Origin: CALNZV01 sp942491115
GTDB lineage: Bacteria > Desulfobacterota > Desulfobacteria > Desulfobacterales > UBA5852
DNA length: 64,000 bases
Reading direction: 5' to 3'
Assembly: GCA_942491115.1 (NCBI GenBank)
Contig: CALNZV010000020.1
Location: forward strand, 496,001-560,000
The position numbers were made by a program, and so were the translations under genes. Each line of letters begins with the position of its first letter. The stretch's first letter is position 1. Below are positions 42,049-51,799 of this stretch, in pieces. The notes beneath the pieces are model-generated. The model did no database searches and was not told where the DNA came from. It worked only from the letters and a program-made list of their open reading frames with translations.

Positions 42049-44385
42049 CTATGGCATTTTCAGAATGTCGGCGATCTTCTGGGACAGCTGCCCCATGGAG
42101 AAGGGTTTCTGGATGAATCCGTTACACCCCCGGCGCAGGATACGGGACGCCTGGCCGTCAAGGGTATATCCACTGGCCAGCAGCGCCTTGACTTTCGGGT
42201 TGATATCGCGCAGGCGGTCAAAGACCTCTCCCCCGCCGATATCCGGCATGATCATGTCCAAAATGACGAGATCGATGGACTCCCGATGCCGCTTGTAGAT
42301 CCGGACGGCATCGCGTCCGCAGTCGGCTTCAAGCACCGTGTATCCGATATGCTTGAGCAGGCGAGCGGTCACCTTCAAAACCACTGGTTCGTCGTCGACA
42401 ACCATGACGCAGCCGGTCCCTTTGATGACGGCCTCCGCACTCCTGCCCGCATTGGTGACTTTCTCCTGGGAAACCGGCAGAAAAATATCAAAAGTGGTGC
42501 CACGATCGAGTTCGGATTCGACGCCGATATAACCGTCGTGTCCCTTCACGATGCCATACACGGATGCGAGCCCTAGACCCGTACCCTGTCCCAGTTCTTT
42601 GGTGGTAAAAAACGGTTCGAAGATCCGTGAGCGAATTTTGGGGTCCATCCCGAGGCCCGTATCGGAGATGCTGATCAGGGCGTATTTGCCGAGTTTGACA
42701 AGATCGTCCTCGGTTTGAATCTGCTGATGGGAGACATTGGAGGTTCTGATGAAGATCTTTCCGCCTCCAGGCATGGCATCCGCTGCATTGTTCAGGATAT
42801 TGAGCAGGACCTGTTCGATCTGCCCCCGGTCGACGGCAACGGCATGAAGGTCTCTCAGCAGACTGTAATGAACCGATATTTCATGCCGGGTCCGGCTGAA
42901 GGTATCCACCGTCTTCTCGACCAGTTGATTCAGATCGGTCGCCTGAATTTCGATCTTTCCTTTTCTGGCATACCCCAGTAACTGGGCAGTCAAGGTAGCG
43001 CCGCTACCCACCTGCTCTTGAATTTTCCTTAACTCTTCATAATTGGGGTGTTGTTTATCGGTATCGAGAAGCATCAGAGAGACACAGCCCTGGATGCCCA
43101 TGAGAAGATTGTTGAAATTGTGGGCAATGGCTCCGGCCAGGGTGCCGACCGCCTCCATTTTTTGGGCGTGGCGGAACTGCACCTCCAGCTGCTTTTGTTC
43201 GTTGATGTCCCTGAGAAAGTTGAGGGTCGCCGGTTTTCCCTCCCACTTGATGGGCACCGTGTTGAGCTGAACCCAGTAGGGTTCACCATCCGAAAGAATG
43301 AGCCGGAAGGGATAGGAGTCGGTGCGATGGACCGTCTTACCTTCCATCTGTCGATCCAGGATGATGTCCTTGTCGACCGGGTCGATATGGTCGAAAAAAG
43401 ACTTCTCCTTCAAATTGATCCCAAGGTACTGGGCCAGTTCCCGGGTCTGGGGGTTAGGGAATTTGATCTTACCGTCCTGGAGAATAAAAATGGCATCCTT
43501 TGCATGTTCGACCAGAAGACGGTATTTCGCTTCCGATTCTTTGATGGCCACTTCCGCCCGCTTGATCGGATCGATATCCTTGGCAACGGACAGGACATGG
43601 GATTCACCGCTCAGATTGATGATGTTGGCCGACAGAAGCCCGGTTCGGACATCTCCGTTTCTCAGTCTGAATAGAATTTCAAAGTCCTTCACTGACCCGC
43701 GGCGCCGTATACGCGTCATGATTCTAAGGGCATCTCTGGGGTTGGCCCATAGATTCAAGTCTTCAGGGGTTTTCCCAATGACATCTTCGCTGGTATACCC
43801 CGTCAGTTGGCTGAAACCATGATTGATCATCGTATAGGCGCCGTCCCGCAGTCGGTTGATAAAAATAGCGTCGGGACTGGTTTCAAGCGCCGTTTCTAAA
43901 ACCGTGCTGGCCATCTCCAGTGCGGTGGTGGCCCGCAGATAGTCGCTGATGTTTCTGGATATGGCGAGAAATCCCTGGGTCACCCGAAGGTCATCGGTGA
44001 CGGCGGACAGGGAGGTTTCCATCTCGAGTTTAGAGCCGTCATGGGCCAGCAGTTCGATGTCGACAAACCGTGCCTGCCCTCCTGAAGAGAGGGCCGTTCC
44101 CGCCTCCTCCACTTTGCGGCGGTATTTGGGAACCAGAAAGTTTCGAAAATCTTTTCCCACCAGGGCACCGACCGGATATCCAAGCCATTTCTCACAGGAT
44201 GGCGCAACGAAGGTGATTTGCCATGAGGTATCGAACATCCAGACCAGATCGGTGACGCTTTCAATCGCCTGGCGATAGACGGACAGCGTCTTCTCCATGG
44301 TTTCCACCTGGCTGTTGAGGCGTCGATTCTCGAAGTCGATGGTATTCGGGGGCGGGGTGTTGCTTACCCCAAACTGGTTTCCCAT
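42049..44385 (-). CDS. Hybrid sensor histidine kinase with three PAS domains and C-terminal receiver
   Basis: A soluble 778-residue kinase. PAS domains lie at about 35-150, 160-275 and 285-400. The HisKA phosphoacceptor is His422 (AIAHNFNN), followed by the HATPase with NILNNAADAMPGGG, DTGLGMD and GTGLGLASVYG. A receiver (about 655-775) has VVDDEP, the phospho-Asp in LVILDMIMPD and a Lys in FIQKPF. No membrane segment, so it senses a cytoplasmic signal. No separate response regulator is adjacent; the output partner is unknown. Confidence 0.94.
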   Translation of the reverse strand: MGNQFGVSNTPPPNTIDFENRRLNSQVETMEKTLSVYRQAIESVTDLVWMFDTSWQITFVAPSCEKWLGYPVGALVGKDFRNFLVPKYRRKVEEAGTALSSGGQARFVDIELLAHDGSKLEMETSLSAVTDDLRVTQGFLAISRNISDYLRATTALEMASTVLETALETSPDAIFINRLRDGAYTMINHGFSQLTGYTSEDVIGKTPEDLNLWANPRDALRIMTRIRRRGSVKDFEILFRLRNGDVRTGLLSANIINLSGESHVLSVAKDIDPIKRAEVAIKESEAKYRLLVEHAKDAIFILQDGKIKFPNPQTRELAQYLGINLKEKSFFDHIDPVDKDIILDRQMEGKTVHRTDSYPFRLILSDGEPYWVQLNTVPIKWEGKPATLNFLRDINEQKQLEVQFRHAQKMEAVGTLAGAIAHNFNNLLMGIQGCVSLMLLDTDKQHPNYEELRKIQEQVGSGATLTAQLLGYARKGKIEIQATDLNQLVEKTVDTFSRTRHEISVHYSLLRDLHAVAVDRGQIEQVLLNILNNAADAMPGGGKIFIRTSNVSHQQIQTEDDLVKLGKYALISISDTGLGMDPKIRSRIFEPFFTTKELGQGTGLGLASVYGIVKGHDGYIGVESELDRGTTFDIFLPVSQEKVTNAGRSAEAVIKGTGCVMVVDDEPVVLKVTARLLKHIGYTVLEADCGRDAVRIYKRHRESIDLVILDMIMPDIGGGEVFDRLRDINPKVKALLASGYTLDGQASRILRRGCNGFIQKPFSMGQLSQKIADILKMP

Positions 44386-44443
44386 GCTGGCCGTTTGCTC
44401 CCTGTTGGATGTGGGTTGCCCGCCGGGCGCGGGCGCCTTGACA

Positions 44444-45463
44444 CTATATCAGCCGGTGGGCCTGACTCTCGGTTTTTCCTGCCGGTGTGATCCGGATGTA
44501 ATCCAGTTTCCGCTGCAGTTCACGGATGGTCATGGCGCCACCGTAGGTCAGACCCGACCGGAGACCCCCCGTTATGTCAGCAATGATCTCCGACTCGTCC
44601 TCCCGGTAGGCAACGGTCGTCGCCACCCCCTCGGCCGTCTTCCATTCGGCCATGCCGCCGTGGAAGTCATCATGTGCTTCGCTGCTGGCCATGCCTCGGT
44701 AAACCTTGACCCGAACCTCTGAGCCGTCTTTCTCTTTTTGGGTGATGACCGGTCCCGGCGTAGGTCTGGTGCCAGCCAGCATGCTGCCGATCATGACAAA
44801 ATCCGCACCGAAAGCGAGGGCTTTGACGATATCCCCCGGGGTACGAATGCCGCCGTCGGCCACGATCGATCGATCCGCGCGTGCGCAGTTTCTGAGGGCC
44901 GTCAGGTTGGGCACCCCAAAACCGGTCTTAAGCCGGGTGGTGCACACCGATCCGCCGCCGATGCCCACCTTGACGATGTCGGCGCTGCAGGATGCCAGGT
45001 AGTCTGCTCCCGCGTAGGTGGCGACATTGCCGGCCATGATGCAGGCATTTTTACCAAGCAGCTGTCTGATGTGCTTCAGGGTTTTGCCCACATATCGGGC
45101 ATGGGCATGGGCCACGTCCACACAAAACCGGTCGGCACCGGCCCCCTTGAGGGCCTCGGCGCGTTCCAGATCTTTGGGCGTGCAGCCGATGGAAACGAAT
45201 ACCGGGTGGCGGCACGCCTTGAATACCCGAATGTTGTCTTCCACCGACATGTATCGGTGAAGGACTCCGATCCCCCCTTTGTCGCCGATAAAATTCGCCA
45301 TGTCGGCTTCGGTGATGGTATCCATATTGGACGTCATCAAAGGAAGCTCCAAGTGGATCTTTCCCGTTCTGTCGGTAACGGATAGATCGACAATTCGCCT
45401 GGATTCCCAGTGATTGTAAGACGGAACCAGCAGGACGTCGTCATAGGTGATCGCATCGCTCAT
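44444..45463 (-). CDS. guaC: GMP reductase / IMPDH-family protein
   Basis: A 339-residue (beta/alpha)8 enzyme without CBS domains. The catalytic loop has Cys174 in GIGGGSVCTTRLKTGFG. SIVADGGIRTPGDIVKALAFG binds the phosphate (cited as one family block in two halves), and the flap is YRGMASSEAHDD. The absence of CBS domains and the GVPNLTAL segment favour GMP reductase (GMP to IMP, NADPH) over IMP dehydrogenase. ATG 45463 follows GGAG at eight bases. Confidence 0.85.
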   Translation of the reverse strand: MSDAITYDDVLLVPSYNHWESRRIVDLSVTDRTGKIHLELPLMTSNMDTITEADMANFIGDKGGIGVLHRYMSVEDNIRVFKACRHPVFVSIGCTPKDLERAEALKGAGADRFCVDVAHAHARYVGKTLKHIRQLLGKNACIMAGNVATYAGADYLASCSADIVKVGIGGGSVCTTRLKTGFGVPNLTALRNCARADRSIVADGGIRTPGDIVKALAFGADFVMIGSMLAGTRPTPGPVITQKEKDGSEVRVKVYRGMASSEAHDDFHGGMAEWKTAEGVATTVAYREDESEIIADITGGLRSGLTYGGAMTIRELQRKLDYIRITPAGKTESQAHRLI

Positions 45464-45725
45464 AAGAAAGTCTCCATGCGCCGGACCCTGGAGGGTCAAA
45501 TCACCCTCGGGGCGACCGATCGGGTGGTGGAATCTGACGGGCTTGAAAAGCCCCGGGTATATTACGGGTTTAGGGCCCAAGGATCAACCCCTGCCAGTAT
45601 TTGCCGGGAATCTTGACAATCTCAGGCTGTCTTTTTAAGCTGCCGTCGTCGATGGTTTGGCCTCTGCCGGCCACCAATCCGTCGCCCAACCATCCCCTGA
45701 CCCCCATAGAACGGGAACCCAACCA

Positions 45726-48101
45726 TTGAAAACGCCGCTTCAGATTGCCGTTCGAACTCTCGTGGCGTTCTCTCACAGAGGCGGCGACCTGAACCGTTCC
45801 TTTCAACACCCCGCCTCTGCCCTGGAAGGCATCCGGGCCCACCAGAAAATCCAACAGGCGAGACCCGATGGGTATATCCCGGAGCACTCACTCGTCCGCC
45901 AGGTGGAAACCGAACGATTCCTTATCGACATCAAGGGTCGAGTCGACGGGGTGTGGCAGCGCAACGGCCGAACCGTCGTCGAGGAAATCAAGACCACAAA
46001 CCGGGATCTGGCAGGGCTGACCCCCGATGGCAGCGAGCACCATTGGGCCCAACTCACCGTTTATGCCTGGATGGTTGCCCGGGAAAGGGGTCTGCCCGGG
46101 GTTGAAGGGCAACTCACCTACTACCGCCAAGGAACAGGAGAGATCCTCGAACTCCACCGGGAGCTCTCCATCGAAACGGCGTCGGCCTTTGTGAGCGGGC
46201 TTATCGACCGCTATTTGTCTTGGGCGGAGCTTCTGGTGGACTGGCGCAGGGAGAGGGATGGGTCGATCCTGAGGCTCTCCTTTCCCCATCGCGACTTTCG
46301 GCCCGGCCAGCGGACCATGGCCGTTTCCGTCTACCGAGCCATTCGGGAAAACGGCCGGTTGATGGTCGAGGCGCCCACGGGCATCGGCAAAACCATGGCC
46401 GCTCTGTTCCCCGCGGTAAAGGCCATAGCCAACGGGTTGTCCCACGGTATTTTTTATCTCACTGCCCGCACCACAGGTCGGCAGGCGGCAGAGGCAGCCC
46501 TGGAGCGGATGCGGGAAAAGGGGCTCCAATTCAGGGCACTGTCCCTGACGGCAAAAGACAAGCTGTGCGCTTATCCCGAATCCGCCTGCACGCCTGAAGA
46601 GTGCCCCTGTGCCCGGGGACACTATGACCGTCTGGCTGAGGCCTTGGAGGCGGCCATGGCCACCCAGGCCCTTACCCGTCCGGTGGTCGCAGACCTGGCC
46701 GACAGGCACCGGGTTTGCCCCTTCGAATTTTCACTGGAACTTGCCCAGTGGGTTGACGCCGTCATCTGCGACTACAACTATGCCTTCGACCCCCGGGTCC
46801 ATCTTCGCCGATTTTTCCAGGACCATCCGGCATCCCATACCTTTCTGGTGGACGAAGCCCACAACCTGGTGGACCGAGCCCGGGACATGTTTTCAGCGGA
46901 GTTGGCCAAGCAGCCCATCCTGGCCCTGCGCCGCTCCGTCCGCAAGCGGTTGCCAGACCTCTACCGGTCATTGGGCCGGATTAACCGCTGGATGGTGACG
47001 GCCCGGAACGTCACCGACGCCGCCGGGGGGCAGCGGAGCGACCCCCAGCCCCCCAGCGGGATGGCGCCATTGCTTCGCGCCGCGGTTCACCAAGCCGATC
47101 GGTGGCTGATCCGAAACGAAAACGCCGATTGGAGGGACGACCTTATCGATTTTTATTTCACCGTCACTAATTTCCTTCGCATCCTGGATGCCTACGACCA
47201 CACCTATGCCACCTGCTACGAATCCGACGGCCGACAGCTTCGGATCAAGCTCTTCTGCATCGATCCGTCCGGTCAACTCGGCCAGGCCATCGGCCGTGGG
47301 CGGTCTGTGGTCTTTTTCTCCGCCACCCTGAGTCCTTCGGCTTATTTTTTGGATCTATTCGGTTGCGACCCGGTGACGCCGTTTTTTGCGCTACCGTCTC
47401 CCTATCCGAAGGCCAATCTAAAGCTGCTGGTGGACGGGAGCACGTCGACCTATTTCAACGAGCGGCAATCCACCAGTCCCAGCGTCGTCGAGGCCATCCG
47501 TGCCATTACCAGCGGAAAGCCCGGCAACTATCTCTGTTTCTTCCCTTCTTACGCTTACATGGCAATGGTTCACGACGCCTTTTCCACACGGTACCCGCTA
47601 ACGGCCACACTGGTCCAGACACCTGCCATGAGCGAATCGGAGCGTGACGACTACCTGAATCGATTCGGACACCTCAACCCGGAGACGGAGACCCTGATCG
47701 GTTTCGCCGTCATGGGCGGCATATTCGGAGAAGGTATCGATCTGGCCGGAGACCGGTTGTCCGGGGCGATCATCATCGGAGTCGGACTGCCCGCCCTGTC
47801 GCCGGAAAGGGAACTGATCCGTTCTTATTTCGCCGACACCCATGAAGCGGGCTTCGAATACGCCTACCAGTATCCTGGCATGAACCGGGTTCTCCAGGCA
47901 GCAGGCCGGGTCATTCGCTCTGCAGAAGACCGAGGGGTCGTTCTTCTGCTGGACCGCCGATACCGCACCCACCGATACCGGACGTTGTTTCCCGATGATT
48001 GGCGCCCGGTGATGGCGGCAGCCCCCCAGGATATCAAACGGATCGTCACCCACTTCTGGTCCTCCCGAAGCCCTTCTCCCCGAAGGCTGGGACATCCATA
48101 A
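45726..48101 (+). CDS. PD-(D/E)XK nuclease-Fe-S (Rad3/DinG-type) helicase fusion
   Basis: About 791 residues from a TTG start; upstream in-frame sequence does not look conserved. The N-terminal nuclease-like domain has GRVDG (Asp74) and VVEEIKT (Glu87, Lys89), the D..ExK core. The superfamily-2 helicase follows with Walker A EAPTGIGKTM, four cysteines for an Fe-S cluster (KLCAYPESACTPEECPC and CPFEFS), DEAH box LVDEAHNLVD, and motif VI QAAGRVIRS. Such fusions probably process DNA ends or branched repair intermediates, with 5'-3' polarity by analogy to XPD/DinG. Confidence 0.87.
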   Translation: MKTPLQIAVRTLVAFSHRGGDLNRSFQHPASALEGIRAHQKIQQARPDGYIPEHSLVRQVETERFLIDIKGRVDGVWQRNGRTVVEEIKTTNRDLAGLTPDGSEHHWAQLTVYAWMVARERGLPGVEGQLTYYRQGTGEILELHRELSIETASAFVSGLIDRYLSWAELLVDWRRERDGSILRLSFPHRDFRPGQRTMAVSVYRAIRENGRLMVEAPTGIGKTMAALFPAVKAIANGLSHGIFYLTARTTGRQAAEAALERMREKGLQFRALSLTAKDKLCAYPESACTPEECPCARGHYDRLAEALEAAMATQALTRPVVADLADRHRVCPFEFSLELAQWVDAVICDYNYAFDPRVHLRRFFQDHPASHTFLVDEAHNLVDRARDMFSAELAKQPILALRRSVRKRLPDLYRSLGRINRWMVTARNVTDAAGGQRSDPQPPSGMAPLLRAAVHQADRWLIRNENADWRDDLIDFYFTVTNFLRILDAYDHTYATCYESDGRQLRIKLFCIDPSGQLGQAIGRGRSVVFFSATLSPSAYFLDLFGCDPVTPFFALPSPYPKANLKLLVDGSTSTYFNERQSTSPSVVEAIRAITSGKPGNYLCFFPSYAYMAMVHDAFSTRYPLTATLVQTPAMSESERDDYLNRFGHLNPETETLIGFAVMGGIFGEGIDLAGDRLSGAIIIGVGLPALSPERELIRSYFADTHEAGFEYAYQYPGMNRVLQAAGRVIRSAEDRGVVLLLDRRYRTHRYRTLFPDDWRPVMAAAPQDIKRIVTHFWSSRSPSPRRLGHP

Positions 48102-48118
48102 AAAAAGGAGCGCAACCC

Positions 48119-49318
48119 ATGACCACTTCAGACCTGCGGGTGCCGGCGTCCGAGCTATACGACAGAATCCGGCGCTTTCAGCACCAGCTTCGATCGGATG
48201 GATCCGACGGTGCTTTGATCCTCCAGAACACCGATCTCTATTATTTTTCCGGCACTATCCAACAGGCCCACCTTTACATTCCCGCCGAAGGGGAACCGCT
48301 GCTCATGGCGCGAAAAAGCCTTCCCAGAGCCCGGGAGGAGTCCGCCCTCAAATGGGTCGAGGCCATCAGGAGCCCCCGCCAGCTGCCGGATCTACTGACC
48401 GCTTCCGGCATCGCCATTCCCCATGTCCTTGGCCTGGAAATGGATGTCCTGCCGGTGAGCCAGTATAGGGTTTACGCCGATCTTTTCCCCGATACCAAGC
48501 TGATCGATGTTTCCACCGGTATCCGCCGAGTCCGCTCCGTCAAATCGACATATGAAATCGATCAGATCCGCTATGCGGCGCAGATGGCAGACGAGGTGGC
48601 CGCCACCATGGCGATCCATGTGCGCGAGGGGATGACGGAGGTGGAACTGGCCGGCCTGATCGAGGCCGAGGCTCGAAAACGAGGGCACCAGGGCGTGGTC
48701 CGGATGCGCATGTGGGGAGGAGAGCTGTTTTATGGCCATTTGCTGGCTGGGCCTCAAGCCGCGGTTCCCAGCTATCTCGCTTCCCCGACGGGAGGGGCGG
48801 GACTCACTCCGGCGGTGGCCCAGGGTGCGGGATTTTCTCCCATTCGGGCGCGGGAACCGATATTGCTGGACTATGTGTTCGCCTGGAACGGCTATATTGC
48901 CGACCATACGCGCATCTTCGCCATCGAAGGGCTTCCAGAGGACCTTCTGAAGGCCCATGGGACCATGCTGGAAGTCCAGGAAACCGTGAAAGGCGCCATT
49001 CGCCCGGGCGCCATTGCCGGCGATCTCTACTCCCTGGCTGTTGATGCGGCCGAGGCCATGGGGGTTGGCCAGTGGTTCATGGGTACCGACGACAGCCGTG
49101 TCCGCTTCATTGGCCACGGCATCGGACTTGAGCTTGACGAAGTCCCCTTTCTGGCCAAGGGGCAGGATACGGTCCTGGCGCCGGGCATGGTGATCGCTCT
49201 TGAACCCAAACTGATCATCCCCGGAAGGGGGGTGGTGGGAATCGAAAACACCCATCTGGTGACCGAAAACGGTGTCGAGCAATTGACCGGCTTCGACGAC
49301 GGTATCTTCATCTTGTAA
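48119..49318 (+). CDS. M24-family Xaa-Pro peptidase-like protein
   Basis: A 399-residue creatinase-fold metallopeptidase. The N-terminal domain has LQNTDLYYFSGT. The pita-bread domain supplies the metal ligands: Asp in PILLDYVFAW, Asp in YIADHTRIF, His in GHGIGLELDE, Glu in ALEPKLI and Glu in GIENTHLV. All five are present, so it should be active, probably on Xaa-Pro dipeptides or N-termini. The ATG at 48119 follows AAGGAG. It lies 17 bp after the helicase gene on the same strand. Confidence 0.9.
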   Translation: MTTSDLRVPASELYDRIRRFQHQLRSDGSDGALILQNTDLYYFSGTIQQAHLYIPAEGEPLLMARKSLPRAREESALKWVEAIRSPRQLPDLLTASGIAIPHVLGLEMDVLPVSQYRVYADLFPDTKLIDVSTGIRRVRSVKSTYEIDQIRYAAQMADEVAATMAIHVREGMTEVELAGLIEAEARKRGHQGVVRMRMWGGELFYGHLLAGPQAAVPSYLASPTGGAGLTPAVAQGAGFSPIRAREPILLDYVFAWNGYIADHTRIFAIEGLPEDLLKAHGTMLEVQETVKGAIRPGAIAGDLYSLAVDAAEAMGVGQWFMGTDDSRVRFIGHGIGLELDEVPFLAKGQDTVLAPGMVIALEPKLIIPGRGVVGIENTHLVTENGVEQLTGFDDGIFIL

Positions 49319-49518
49319 CGAACAGGAACCGTTTCTTCAGCTCCGGCGACGGGTGTCCCCAGAACCGCCACATCCGGTGGGACCCGGCGATCTCACCAGG
49401 ATCGACGACAACACCGTTGCGGGCTGTCGTTCCATCCGAAGCAGAAGGTCAAAGGATCTCCAGGCTCAAGAAAAGCGGGATACCGGGAGTCGCCGTCACC
49501 GAAGAAGGTTGCTCACGG

Positions 49519-49788
49519 TCAGGATTTGGCGGATTTCAACGCCTGGACGATCCGCTCCCGGGCTTGGGAGGACAAGGGCGGCAAATCCCCCAAATCTTCA
49601 TTTTCCTGTCCCGCCAGACGGCAGATTTCCCGGATTTTCATCACCTGGGACCGGAACCTGGCGCAGTGGCGGCACATGGCCATATGAAACCGGATCATCA
49701 TTCTCTCGGTAAGGGGCAGCCGCCGATCCATCGATTCGGACACTTTTCGGCTGACCGCTTCACAGTTGAACATCCAATGGGGCAGCAT
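49519..49788 (-). CDS. Zinc-finger anti-sigma factor (zf-HC2 type)
   Basis: An 89-residue protein with the ZAS pattern His-x3-Cys-x2-Cys in HMAMCRHC (near 35-42) and an upstream Cys in MFNCEAVSR. It lacks a membrane segment, so it is a soluble anti-sigma, possibly redox-sensitive through the zinc cysteines. It starts 3 bp after the stop of the ECF sigma gene, the usual sigma/anti-sigma arrangement. Confidence 0.85.
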   Translation of the reverse strand: MLPHWMFNCEAVSRKVSESMDRRLPLTERMMIRFHMAMCRHCARFRSQVMKIREICRLAGQENEDLGDLPPLSSQARERIVQALKSAKS

Positions 49789-49791
49789 CGC

Positions 49792-50346
49792 TTAGTCACC
49801 TCGGTCGACCCAGTATTTCTCCAGACAGCGGCGAAGTCCCATCCGCGCCCTGTGAAGTAGGGTCCAGCAATTGGTCGGAGAAATGTCGAGCTCCTGACAG
49901 ATACGGGAGGTGTCAAACCCTTCAAATTCTCTGAGACTGAACACCCTGGCCATCCGCTCGGGCAATTCCCCCAGGCACCGAAACAGCCAGGATAAAAACT
50001 CTTTTCGCTCAACACTTCCCAGGGGATCGCTCCCCCAGGCCCGGGGCCGGGTTTTCCATTGCCCCGGGCCGTCAAAAGGCCAATCGCTGGGAAGCTCTGC
50101 GGGATCCAGCCCGTCCCCAATGCGCTCCGGTCGCTGTCGCCTGAAATGGTCGACGATCTTGTGTTTCAAGATGCCGGTCAGCCAGGTACGAAAATCCGAG
50201 CGATTCTGAAACCCCTGCCGTCCCCTCAGGGCAGCCAGCAGGGTTTCCTGAACGACATCCTCGGCTGCGGATGGATCGCCGATTCTGGCCAGGGCGAAGC
50301 GGAAGAGATAATCGCCGTAGCGTTCCAGCCATTGTTCCGGATCCAT
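49792..50346 (-). CDS. ECF-type RNA polymerase sigma factor
   Basis: A 184-residue sigma-70-family factor. Region 2 spans about 10-80 with YLFRFALARIGDPSAAEDVVQE (in two parts) and FRTWLTGILKHKIVDHFRR; region 4 spans about 125-180 with REFEGFDTSRICQELDISPTN (in parts). A roughly 30-residue linker separates them. ATG 50346 follows AGGAGGGG. A sigma-70-type promoter lies 140 bp upstream, so basal expression may not depend on the factor itself. Confidence 0.92.
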   Translation of the reverse strand: MDPEQWLERYGDYLFRFALARIGDPSAAEDVVQETLLAALRGRQGFQNRSDFRTWLTGILKHKIVDHFRRQRPERIGDGLDPAELPSDWPFDGPGQWKTRPRAWGSDPLGSVERKEFLSWLFRCLGELPERMARVFSLREFEGFDTSRICQELDISPTNCWTLLHRARMGLRRCLEKYWVDRGD

Positions 50347-50485
50347 ATCTCCCCTCCTCGACGGTTGTGCACCGGTCGTCAGGGTCAGTATGACGCGATC
50401 GTTCAGTGATCGCAATGGCCATGGTTGCCAAAGCCAAACGCCCCCATCGCTCAACCAATACGCAGAAAAGAGGCGTTTAAGTGAC
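50347..50485 (-). promoter_or_regulatory. Leader of the sigma/anti-sigma operon
   Basis: About 135 bases of transcribed leader are expected between the promoter at 50486-50514 and the sigma start. No terminator or clear operator was seen in it. A well-positioned 18-codon frame with a very strong ribosome site (GAGGAGGGG) starts at 50532 but overlaps the promoter rather than the transcript, so translation from this promoter is unlikely. Confidence 0.35.
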
Positions 50486-50514
50486 AGTGTAGCCTTGTGG
50501 GGAAAATTTGGCAA
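50486..50514 (-). promoter_or_regulatory. Candidate sigma-70 promoter of the ECF sigma operon
   Basis: TTGCCA (5/6), 17-base spacer, TACACT (4/6) on the minus strand. Start expected near 50479, about 133 bases before the sigma ATG. Confidence 0.5.
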
Positions 50515-50754
50515 TGGTATCGTCGCCACCCATGGGTATCCCCTCCTCTGTCAAAATCGGAGAAACCCTTTGCAAACCGATGCCTTCCGGATTATGGTCC
50601 CGACCGCCACCGGTAGACCCAAGGACCGATGCCATCATCCACCGGCCGTCGCGCCCGTCTTTTTCCCAGACACCGGCCGCCGGAAAGCCGGCTGCAGTGC
50701 GGGGTCTGCCCACCGGGGGCCGGTAGCCGATGTCGCTTGTCAGGAGAATCGCCC

Positions 50755-51681
50755 TTGACCACCCACTCCCCCCACTCGATTCCGGCTTGGAGCGGCTATG
50801 GATATGTGATCCTCGCCGCCGTATTATGGGGCACCTCGGGATCGGCCGCGAAATATCTCTTCACCTCGGGAGTCACCCCCTTCGCCATGGTTCAAATGCG
50901 GCTGACCATTACGGCCGCAGCCCTGTTTCTGGGCCTTTCGGTCTACCGGCCCCGGCTGCTGCGGATCGACCGGCGAGACATCCCCTATTTTATCCTGTTC
51001 GGCGCTGCAGGGATGGCAGGCGTTCAGTTTACCTATTTGTTTGCCATCAGCAAAATCCAGGTGGCCGCCGCCATTCTCCTTCAGTATCTGGCGCCGGGGT
51101 TTATCGCCCTTCACGCAGTGGTTTTTTTCAAGGAGCGTCTGGGCGCCACCACACTCCTCGCCCTCGCCAGCGCTTTCTGTGGCTGCTATCTGGTGGTGGG
51201 GGCCTACCATCTCTCCCTCCATGAGATGGATGTCTGGGGAATCGGCAGCGGTATTCTCTCCGCCGTAGGCTTCGCCTGGTACTCCATCCAGGGAGAGCAC
51301 GGCATGCGAAAATACAGCGCCTGGACGGTCCTTTTTTATGCCATGGCGTTTGCCACCGTCACCTGGAACATCTTGGTGCCGCCCCTAGACGGTTTTCTCC
51401 AGGACTACCGTCCCCGGCAGTGGCTCTGGATCGGTTATGTGGGCATCATGGGAACCCTCGCCCCTTTTGGACTGTATCTGGAGGGGGTAAACCGCATCCG
51501 GTCCACCCGGGCCAGCATCACGGCCACTCTGGAGCCGATTACAGCGGCAGTGATTTCCTACCTGTTTTTACATGAGGTCATGAAATGGCCCCAGGTGATC
51601 GGTGCCGGGCTCGTCATCATCGCTGTCATCCTGCTGCAGCTTCGACCGAACCCCAACGTGGGCATACCCCCGGCCGAATGA
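50755..51681 (+). CDS. EamA/DMT-superfamily transporter
   Basis: A 308-residue membrane protein with ten helices in two EamA repeats. The first begins YVILAAVLWGTSGSAAKYLF and the second GSGILSAVGFAWYSIQGEHG. The end shows the typical ASITATLEPITAAVISYLFL segment (cited as the repeat-2 tail). It starts at a TTG with AGGAG eight bases upstream. Likely a metabolite exporter; substrate unknown. Confidence 0.87.
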   Translation: MTTHSPHSIPAWSGYGYVILAAVLWGTSGSAAKYLFTSGVTPFAMVQMRLTITAAALFLGLSVYRPRLLRIDRRDIPYFILFGAAGMAGVQFTYLFAISKIQVAAAILLQYLAPGFIALHAVVFFKERLGATTLLALASAFCGCYLVVGAYHLSLHEMDVWGIGSGILSAVGFAWYSIQGEHGMRKYSAWTVLFYAMAFATVTWNILVPPLDGFLQDYRPRQWLWIGYVGIMGTLAPFGLYLEGVNRIRSTRASITATLEPITAAVISYLFLHEVMKWPQVIGAGLVIIAVILLQLRPNPNVGIPPAE

Positions 51682-51799
51682 GCCCTTTTCGGTGAGCGGC
51701 AAGCCTTCCGGCAAGGGAAGACACCGGGATCCCGCGTCACCACGAGGTCCTCGCCCATTAGTGGCCGTCACCGCCTTAAAATAGAAATGGCGATATCCA

